From NCBI RefSeq assembly GCF_034259325.1, contig NZ_JAXIVS010000015.1, positions 264,144 through 328,143 on the forward strand: DNA of 64,000 nt, written 5' to 3'. The notes beneath the pieces were generated by a model that worked only from the letters and a program-made list of their open reading frames with translations, ran no database searches and was not told where the DNA came from. This document shows, piece by piece, positions 37,596-45,000 of this stretch (position 1 is its first letter; each line of letters begins with the position of its first letter). This DNA is from Hyalangium ruber. Its GTDB lineage: Bacteria > Myxococcota > Myxococcia > Myxococcales > Myxococcaceae. The translations under genes were made by a program, and so were the position numbers.

Positions 37596-38900
37596 CTAGC
37601 GATCGCCCCAGGCGAGACCGACACCCAGGGTGAAAGCGACGCCGTGTCTCCAGGCCGCGTCGGGAGGCTTCATGCCCTGGTAGAGCAGCTCGGTGCTCAG
37701 CGTGAGCGCGCTCCCCGGAGCCGCGTGCAGGCGCAGCCCGAGCGGCACGCCAACACGGCGCTGTCCCTCCCACGAGACGAGACCCACGCCCACGGCGGCG
37801 CGAAGGTCCAGGCCCAGCGGATAGCCGGGACGCGCGGTCCACAGCGGAGGCGAGAGCACCGCCAGAGCCCAACCTCCTGGGCGAAGCGATGCCTCGGAGC
37901 CCCCCACCCCGCGCTTCCAGTCCACGGACAGCATCAGCGCGTGCGGCAACGGAAGCTCCGCGCGAAGGCCAAGCACGGGAGCCATGCCCCGCGAGTCCTG
38001 GGAGAGGCCCCCCAGGAACTGGAGGGACAGCGCTGGCGCGGGCCGGAACCCACGCAGCGCCACGGAGGTGTCCGCCGAGGCCGCCTCCTCGAACCTCGCG
38101 CTCGCCCACTCGAGGAAGGCGCGGGTATAGGCGACGGCGCCCGAGATGCGCGCGTCCATGAACGCAGCGTAGCCGGCCGGGTCCACGTCACACATGCGCC
38201 CGTTCCAGGACACCCGGGCCCGGCCGAACGCATTGCCCACCTTGGCGCCATAGCCACCGAACACGCCGGGCCCAGGCGTCTCGGGCTCGGACCAGAAGGC
38301 GCTCCAGGGGATGGCGCCTCCCGACACGGTCAGGAACTCGCCGCGCACGGCGGCCAGGGTCTCCCGCGCGAGCGCCCGCTGCGCCTCATCTCCGGAGAGC
38401 GGCGCCACCTCGCGACGCGAGACACGGGCGAGGGAAGCGCTGACGCCATACCGCTCGAAGCGATCGCCCAGGCCATGATTCACCGGCACCACGTGGGGGG
38501 GAGAGGCCATGTCCTGCACGTGGTGGGCGAGGTGACCGGCGCGATCGAAGGCGCGGGCCATGTCTCCATGGCGGGCGGCCTCGAGCGCCTCCCCCCACAA
38601 CTCCCGAACGCGCGAGTCCGAGGCCCGACGCACGGCGGTGTCGAGCGAGCCCTCGGGGGAATAGAAGTGGTGCCAGCCGGTCCACTTCACGTGGAGGTTG
38701 AGATCCTCGGCCGTGGCGCCATGCACCACCGCACTCCGGTACCGCGCGAGCAGGGGGTGCGCCGCGGAGCCTGACGCCGAGTCGATCGCCGCCTCGGTGA
38801 GGCGCTGATGGTCGCCCACCGAGAAGGCGCCCGCGCGCAGCGGAACTCCCAGGCTCAGGAGCAGCACGGCGGCAAAGCGAGCGAGCATCACCCAACGCAT
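37596..38900 (-). CDS. PLC/P1-nuclease-like N-terminus with beta-barrel-like C-terminus, secreted
   Basis: A 434-residue exported protein with signal peptide MLARFAAVLLLSLGVPLRAG. The first half has the His-rich zinc pattern of phospholipase C/S1-P1 nuclease folds: AFSVGDHQRL, WTGWHHFYSPEG, and GHLAHHVQDMASPPHVVPVN. The second half is Gly/aromatic-rich with alternating hydrophobics (GLRAELPLPHALMLSVDWK, LTLSTELLYQGM, HGVAFTLGVGLAWGDR), as in outer-membrane beta-barrels. The combination is unusual: a surface-anchored hydrolase is one reading. No orthologue is claimed. It is followed 53 bases later by the 5'-nucleotidase gene on the same strand. Confidence 0.7.
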   Translation of the reverse strand: MRWVMLARFAAVLLLSLGVPLRAGAFSVGDHQRLTEAAIDSASGSAAHPLLARYRSAVVHGATAEDLNLHVKWTGWHHFYSPEGSLDTAVRRASDSRVRELWGEALEAARHGDMARAFDRAGHLAHHVQDMASPPHVVPVNHGLGDRFERYGVSASLARVSRREVAPLSGDEAQRALARETLAAVRGEFLTVSGGAIPWSAFWSEPETPGPGVFGGYGAKVGNAFGRARVSWNGRMCDVDPAGYAAFMDARISGAVAYTRAFLEWASARFEEAASADTSVALRGFRPAPALSLQFLGGLSQDSRGMAPVLGLRAELPLPHALMLSVDWKRGVGGSEASLRPGGWALAVLSPPLWTARPGYPLGLDLRAAVGVGLVSWEGQRRVGVPLGLRLHAAPGSALTLSTELLYQGMKPPDAAWRHGVAFTLGVGLAWGDR

Positions 38901-38987
38901 GATGACGCCAACGCTTCAGGAAGCAGGCTTCACTCGCCACGAATCAAGCTCGGCGGCCCACCGGACGGGCGTCCAGGGGCCTGGGCG

Positions 38988-39209
38988 TCACGAGATGCGG
39001 GGCCGAGAAGGCGGCCCTCCCTTGCGCCGGGAGATGGTGATCGAGGTCCAGATGAAGGCCCCCACGGCGATGGCGATGGCCACCACCCAGTACCAGAACA
39101 GCGGGCTGCGGGTGACCGCCTGCTCGGGGAGATTGGGTCCCTGACCGGCCTGGGCCAGGGCCAGCAGTGGCGTGAGAAGGCAGAACAGGAAGGCTGGCAT
39201 CGTTCGCAT
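38988..39209 (-). CDS. Small single-span membrane protein
   Basis: A 73-residue protein: a signal-like N-terminus (MPAFLFCLLTPLLALAQ), then a short extracytoplasmic stretch, one membrane span (YWVVAIAIAVGAFIWTSI) and a basic C-terminus (SRRKGGPPSRPR). The ATG at 39209 has GAGG six bases upstream; an ATG four codons earlier is the alternative. It is 87 bases upstream of the PLC-like gene on the same strand. Function unknown. Confidence 0.6.
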   Translation of the reverse strand: MRTMPAFLFCLLTPLLALAQAGQGPNLPEQAVTRSPLFWYWVVAIAIAVGAFIWTSITISRRKGGPPSRPRIS

Positions 39210-39278
39210 GGTCGTCCTCATCTGCGAGGAACGTTGGCATCCCCCCTACCCTGCACAAGCCGGGTTAGCTTTGGGTGC

Positions 39279-40133
39279 ATGCTGACCGAAGTGCAGGCAG
39301 GGCCCTACACCGTCCGAGGCATCTCGGTGGGCGGGGTGTACACGTCGCTGCAGGTGCCGGAGCTGGGCGTGGTGCTCGACGTGGGGGTGCCGCTGCGGAG
39401 CTTCGCCACGACGGACCACGTCTTCCTGAGCCACGGCCACTCGGACCACGCCAGCGCCCTGGGGGCGCTGCTGGGAATTCGCGGGCTGGTAGGCAAGCAC
39501 ACGCCCGCTCGCGTGTTCCTGCCCGCGGAGATCGAGTCGGCGGTCCAGGAGGCGCAAGCGGCGCTCTGCCGGCTTCACCGCTCGGCGATCTCCTTCCAGA
39601 CCATCCCCATGCTCCCGGGCGAGACCCTCAAAGTCTACAAGGACCTCTGGGTGCGCGCCTTCCGGACGCACCACGCGGGCCCCTCGCTGGGCTACCAGTT
39701 CCTGCGCCGCATCACGAAGCTCAAGCCCGAGCACCAGGGCCTGCCCGGAGAGGAGCTCGCCCGCCTGCGCCGCGAGGGAGCGCCGGGCATCTTCGAGGAG
39801 ATCGAGCGGCGCGAGCTGGCCTATGCCACCGACACCCTGTCGAAGGTGCTGGAGACGGCGCCGGAGATCCTCGACAGCCGGGTACTGATCCTCGAGTGTA
39901 CCTACCTCGATCAGTCCCGGACGGTGGAGGAGACCCAGGAGCGCCTACACGTCCACCTGGACGAGATCATCGCTCGGGCGGACCGGTTCCAGAACGAGGC
40001 CCTGGTGTTGATGCACTTCAGCCAGGCCTACCCGCCCACGGCGGTACACGACATCATCCGCCAGCGTGTGCCGCCCGCGCTGCTGGAGCGGGTCCGCGTC
40101 TTCGCTCCGGACACCAGCCGCTGGTTCGGCTGA
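39279..40133 (+). CDS. MBL-fold metallohydrolase, RNase Z-like
   Basis: A 284-residue metallo-beta-lactamase fold protein. The zinc motif FLSHGHSDHASALGALL is of the ribonuclease Z type (HxHxDH), and later metal ligands are seen in LMHFSQAYP and near ILECTYLDQ. The sequence AYATDTLSKVLE also fits the family's Asp-containing strand. RNase Z enzymes process tRNA 3' ends, but it lacks the usual RNase Z exosite arm, so the substrate is uncertain. The ATG at 39279 is chosen over a much longer upstream frame that lacks domain support. It is followed by a 21-base palindrome and the OPT gene on the same strand. Confidence 0.88.
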   Translation: MLTEVQAGPYTVRGISVGGVYTSLQVPELGVVLDVGVPLRSFATTDHVFLSHGHSDHASALGALLGIRGLVGKHTPARVFLPAEIESAVQEAQAALCRLHRSAISFQTIPMLPGETLKVYKDLWVRAFRTHHAGPSLGYQFLRRITKLKPEHQGLPGEELARLRREGAPGIFEEIERRELAYATDTLSKVLETAPEILDSRVLILECTYLDQSRTVEETQERLHVHLDEIIARADRFQNEALVLMHFSQAYPPTAVHDIIRQRVPPALLERVRVFAPDTSRWFG

Positions 40134-40136
40134 AGC

Positions 40137-40157
40137 CAATGCACCCGGGGTGCATTG
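40137..40157. promoter_or_regulatory. 21-base perfect palindrome upstream of the OPT gene
   Basis: CAATGCACCC (40137-40146), a central G, and GGGTGCATTG (40148-40157) are perfect 10-bp arms, beginning 4 bases after the MBL stop and ending 34 bases before the OPT start. It could be an operator or a terminator stem. No T-run follows. The 8-mer GGGTGCAT also occurs at the MBL gene start (39273-39280). Confidence 0.5.
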
Positions 40158-40168
40158 AAGCCCACCTG

Positions 40169-40184
40169 GAGGGTCGGTACCCTC
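40169..40184 (+). promoter_or_regulatory. Hairpin covering the OPT gene's G-rich ribosome site
   Basis: GAGGGT (40169-40174) and ACCCTC (40179-40184) form a 6-bp stem with a 4-base loop just before the ATG at 40192. The GGAGGG that would serve as the ribosome site lies in the stem, so translation could be modulated. The spacing from this site to the ATG is long. Confidence 0.35.
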
Positions 40185-40191
40185 TGGCCCC

Positions 40192-42045
40192 ATGGCTCAA
40201 CCTGCCCAACCGCTCTCCTCCCCTCCCCCCTCCCCGCATCTGGTGGGAATGCCCCAGGACCCCGAGGGGCCGCGCTTCCGCTTCCTGCCGCCGGTGGGCT
40301 CGTGGAAGTTCCACCTGCTGCTGAGCGCGGTGGCCATTTTCATCCTCGGGCCGCTGGGAGGCGTGGCATCGGCGTACATGAACTTCAGCCTGGGCTTCTT
40401 CGTGGGAGGCCAGGTGCTGGCGGGCATCCTCGGCAGCGCCGTCACGTACGGGTACGGGCCCGAGGGCAAGCACGGCGCCAACTACATGCAGACGATGGCC
40501 GCCTCGGTGGCCTCGCTGTGCGCCATGAGCGCGCTGATCCAGGCCATGGTGTGGCTGGGCATGCCGATGCCGGAGACCTGGAAGCTGATGCTCTTCATGG
40601 CGTGCATCGGCATGTTCGGCGTGGGCGTGGGCATGCTCTACACGCCGCTGCTGGTGGACAAGCTGCAGCTCGAATACCCCTCGGGCTACGCGGTGGCCAA
40701 CATCCTGCGGGCACTGACGGACAAGCGCCTCTTGAAGGTCTCGATCGCCAAGCTGGGTGGCGGCACGGGGCTGGGCGCGGCGGTGGCGTGGCTCACCGAG
40801 CACGTGGAGGCGGTGGCTCGACTCGCCACGAGCGCCTCGACCTTCGGCGCGGGCATGGTGGTGGGCAGCCGCGTCACCGTCCCCGCCATCCTCGGAGGCC
40901 TGGCGGGCCTGGGGTTGGCGCCCTACCTGCGGGAGATCGGCTGGCTGGGGCCGAATGATCCCTTCCGGAAGACGGGCTTCCTCATCGCGCTGGCGATGAT
41001 CTGCGGCGCGGCGCTGGTGGACATCTCGCTGCTGGCGGTGAAGGCGGTGGCACGCATCCGCGCTCGCGCCGGGGCGGCGGAGGTGGACACGGAGCCAGCC
41101 TGGAAGAAGGTCAACGTCCCGCGGCTGATCGCGTGGGTGGGGTTCTGGGGCGCGGCGGTGGTGGTGGTGGCCACGCAGGTGCTGGATCAGCCGATCGGCT
41201 TCGTGCTCTTCGGGCTGGGGCTGTCGCTGTTGTTCGTGTTGATCAACGGCATCTCGCTGGGCATCACCGACCAGAACCCCATCTCGAGCGCGTTCGTCAT
41301 CTCCGTGCTGCTGATGTCGCTGCTGGGGCTGACGGAGCCGCTGGTGGGGATGATGGTCTCCAGCATCCTGCTGGTCGCCACGGCGGTGGGCTGCGACATG
41401 CAGCAGGACCGCTCGACGGGTTGGCGGCTGGGGACGAACCGGTTGCTGCAGTTCCGCTATCAGGTGATCGGCATCCTGATGGGAGCGGTGTTGTGCGTGG
41501 GGCTGGCGAAGCTGTTCATGACGGCGTACCCGGTGCTGACGGTGAACCTCTTCGACAACCCGGAGGCGAAGCAGGGCCAGTGGAGCTCGGCGATGACGTA
41601 CAAGCTCGTGGGAGCCGTCAAGGACATCGGGCACCTGTCGGGCTACAAGGTGAAGGCGATCCTCATTGGCCTGAGCATCGGCTTCGTCATCGAGGTGCTG
41701 CGCAAGGTGGTGCGCGGCAACGCCCGCTACCAGCGCTACGTGCAGGGCTCGCGCAAGGGCTTCGTGCTGGGTTGGACGATGGACGCGGTGGTGCTGGCGA
41801 GCCCGTACGCCACGTCCTTCGGTGGCTTCGTGGATCTGCCGGTGTCGCTGTGGTTTGGCGCGGGCGGCATCCTCACCTCGGTGTGGAACACGATGGGGGC
41901 CAGGGCCGCCGCACCGAAGGAAGGGTCAACGGAGCTCCCGTCGGACATGAGCACCACCTCGCTCATTGGTGGTGGCCTCATCGCGGGCGAGTCGCTCTAC
42001 TTCCTCATCGTGGGCATCATCGGACTGCTGGCACTGCTAGGCTAG
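40192..42045 (+). CDS. OPT family oligopeptide transporter
   Basis: A 617-residue polytopic inner-membrane protein with about 14-16 spans. OPT family hallmarks are PVGSWKFHLLLSAVAIF and VASAYMNFSLGFFVGGQVLA at the N-terminus and YGYGPEGKHGANYMQTMAAS in the next loop, followed by the PSGYAVANIL motif. Proton-coupled uptake of peptides or metal-chelate complexes is the family activity; the substrate is unknown. It starts 34 bases after the 21-base palindrome. The CHAT protein starts 50 bases after the stop, so the two may be cotranscribed. Confidence 0.92.
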   Translation: MAQPAQPLSSPPPSPHLVGMPQDPEGPRFRFLPPVGSWKFHLLLSAVAIFILGPLGGVASAYMNFSLGFFVGGQVLAGILGSAVTYGYGPEGKHGANYMQTMAASVASLCAMSALIQAMVWLGMPMPETWKLMLFMACIGMFGVGVGMLYTPLLVDKLQLEYPSGYAVANILRALTDKRLLKVSIAKLGGGTGLGAAVAWLTEHVEAVARLATSASTFGAGMVVGSRVTVPAILGGLAGLGLAPYLREIGWLGPNDPFRKTGFLIALAMICGAALVDISLLAVKAVARIRARAGAAEVDTEPAWKKVNVPRLIAWVGFWGAAVVVVATQVLDQPIGFVLFGLGLSLLFVLINGISLGITDQNPISSAFVISVLLMSLLGLTEPLVGMMVSSILLVATAVGCDMQQDRSTGWRLGTNRLLQFRYQVIGILMGAVLCVGLAKLFMTAYPVLTVNLFDNPEAKQGQWSSAMTYKLVGAVKDIGHLSGYKVKAILIGLSIGFVIEVLRKVVRGNARYQRYVQGSRKGFVLGWTMDAVVLASPYATSFGGFVDLPVSLWFGAGGILTSVWNTMGARAAAPKEGSTELPSDMSTTSLIGGGLIAGESLYFLIVGIIGLLALLG

Positions 42046-42095
42046 GCGCCACCCGCGACACACGGGGCCCCACGCGGCCCTGAGGGGGGGCATCC

Positions 42096-45000
42096 TTGCG
42101 AAAACGGCGAACCCCAGGCGGAGGACGCCTCCCGGGAGGGCTGGACCTTCCCGGTGCTCCTCCCCACGTGCGCGAGTTGCTGGAGTCCATGCGCTTCCTC
42201 AAGGAGGGAAGCGCCGCCTACAACGCCGAGCTTCAGTCCACGCCCCTGGGTCGACGCTCGTTCGACCTCCGGATGCGCGCGCTCGAGGACAAACAAGCGG
42301 GAAGACTTCCCGCGTCCCATGAGCTGTTCCTCCGGGCTTCGAACCTCCACTCCGATGACGACACGAGCGCCGCCGCGGCTGCCGCCTGGCATGACCTCGC
42401 GCAGTCCTTCATGGACCAGGAGCAACTCCTGCCCGAGGAGCGCTACCGCCAGGCGGAGCTGCTCCTGCGCAGGTCCGCCCAGTCCACCGGAAGGCGCAAG
42501 TACCCCATCCAGTGCGCCATGACCCTGTCGATGCTGGCGAGCTGCCTCCGCTACCAGGCATCGGAGCTGCCCCCGAGCAAGCACACCGTGAGGATGCTGG
42601 ATGAGGCGGAGGGGTTCTCGGAAGAGGCCGTGACCTTGATGGAGCAGCTCGGCCCACCTGGGATTCCAGGCTGCATCAAGTACCTGTTCAACCTGGGCAA
42701 CCTGCGCGAGCAGCGCCGCAAGTGGGATGGAGCCATCGAGGCCTATGACAAGGGCTTGAGGCTCCAACATCTCCTGGGCGGAGGCGCGTCCCGCTCCCTG
42801 CCTCCTGTCGCCCACGCCGCGAGCCTCGCCCTCGCTCGCGTCCTGGCCGCTCGCGGCAAGCCCGAAGATCGACAGCGCGCGCTCCAACTCCTGGAGGATG
42901 TCGCTCGCCAGGATCCGGAGCAAGCCGATGAAGCCTGGCTCTGGCGCGCGACCGTGCTCGCCGACGAGCCCGCGCGGCAGGAGGAAGCGCGGAAGGCGCT
43001 CGAGCGCATCAATCCCGAGAGCCTGAGCCACGAGCGAATCTCCCTGCTGGCGGGGTTGTACGAGCGCCTCGATCCCGCCTCGGAACAAGCCCTGAAGCTG
43101 TTCCGCGATCTCGCTGCCGAGCTCATGCAGCGCCGCAAGAAGACAGTCACCGATCTCTCCGCGGACCATCTGGCCAGCGAGGCCCAGGATGCCGCGGGCG
43201 CGGCGGCGCGCATTCTCGTGACGCGGGGCGATGCGGTCTCCGCGTTCATCGAGTTGGAGAACGTGAGTGGCTTGCGCTACCTCGAAGCGCTGCACGCGTA
43301 TCACTACCGCCCCTCCGATCCTGTCTCGAACGCGCTCTGGCAGGAGCGGCTGAAGCTCGCGACTCAGGCCAGCTTCCTCGCGACCTGCGCCAGCACGCTC
43401 AGCCTCCTGCCCGTAGAGGAGCAGCGTGAGCAGGCTCGCACCATGGCCACGGAGTTCCAGGAGCAGGCAACGCAAGACGCGCGCTTCCGTCAGAAGGGCC
43501 TCGGCTCCGAGTGGATCATCGGCGCGCTGCGGGGTGCCACCTCCGAGCCCTTTCCGGCGGAGTATCTCCGCGCGCTCTCCGAGGACCGGACAGAAGACAC
43601 CCACCGCGCCATCGCCGTGCTCTGGAAGCGGCTGTCCGGGAAAGACCGCGAGGGGCTGTTCGGGAGTGATTTCCTGGACGCGTCCAGCCTCGAACGAATC
43701 CTCGCGGAGGAACCGGACACCGTCTTCGTGAGGCTCCATCTCGACCGTGATCTCCTCGCCGTCGCCGTGTGGCTCGAGGAGGGACGACTGATGGGCAAGG
43801 CCTGTCGGGCCGCCGTTCCCCAGCACGGATGGAGTCTCATTCCCCAGGCGCTCCGTGACCCGGAGCGCGCCGACTTCCAGCAGTGGAACGAGATGTTGGC
43901 CTCTATCGACATCTCCAGCGCTTTCCCGTCGGCGGCGCGGCGCAGGGTGATTCTCCTGCCCTCGTATCTCTCGGCTTTCCTGCCCCTGGCTGCGCTCGGG
44001 CCCGTGGGCAGGCGCCCGCTGGATCTCTTCGGTTCGATCCTGTGGCTTCCCAGCCTGGCTCCCCTCATGAGCCGGCAGGTGGCCCAGCCTCCACGGCAGG
44101 GCACCCTCACGGTGCTCCCTGACAAGACTCCCTTCCCCGGCCTCGCCACGCGCCTCCCGCTGCCGAACGAGCGACGAATGAAGGGAGCCCAGACCGTTCC
44201 GGAGGAGGTCGCCGAGCAAGCGCGCACCGCGGATGTCATCTGCTTCTATGCCCACGGCTTCCACGCCGCTCCCCATGAGCCGCACCTCAAGCTTCACGGC
44301 GATCAGCGGCTCAACCGGAGCCACCTGATCGATCAATGGGCGGGCGCGGAGCGTGTCGAGTTGTGGGCCTGCCAATCCGGGGTGAATGCGCCCCAGGATC
44401 CCCGCGCCCCGGTCGTGGACGAGGCCTTCGGCTTCGACTTCGAGTTCCTCCGAGTCGGTGTCCGCAGCGCCATTGGGACCCTGTGGAAGGTTCCAGGCTT
44501 CGTGACGGCGTGCATCGTCAACCGCTTCCGCCATGAATTGCTCCTGGGGAGAGACGCCGCGGAAGCGCTCGCGCAGGCCCAGCGCTGGTGGACGGGTGCG
44601 GGATTGGACTCCTTCATAGAGCATCTTCGTCAGGGCCCTGAAGAAGACGGCTTCCAGCGCTTCACCAGCAGCCTGGGCGCCACCCCCACGCAGGAGGACA
44701 TGAAGGACATGCTCTCCAGCCTCGGCTCCGAGGCCCGCGACCCAGGGGAACCCATGCCCGAAGCGGAGCTCGAGTACCTCCGTGTACGCTTCGGCTGTCC
44801 TCTCTCGTGGGCCGGCTTCCGATTCGTGGGCATTCCCGAGCGGCGTCCGCTGGAGCCCTGGACGGATGAGCACGCGCGCCCCGTCAGCGAGGAGATCCGC
44901 CGCGAGGTGGAACGGCTGCTCTCCGAGGCGGAGAAAGCCTCGGAGCCTCCTTCCGCCAAGGAGCGACTCGAGGAGGCGCTGGAGGCAGCCCTGGTCGCCA

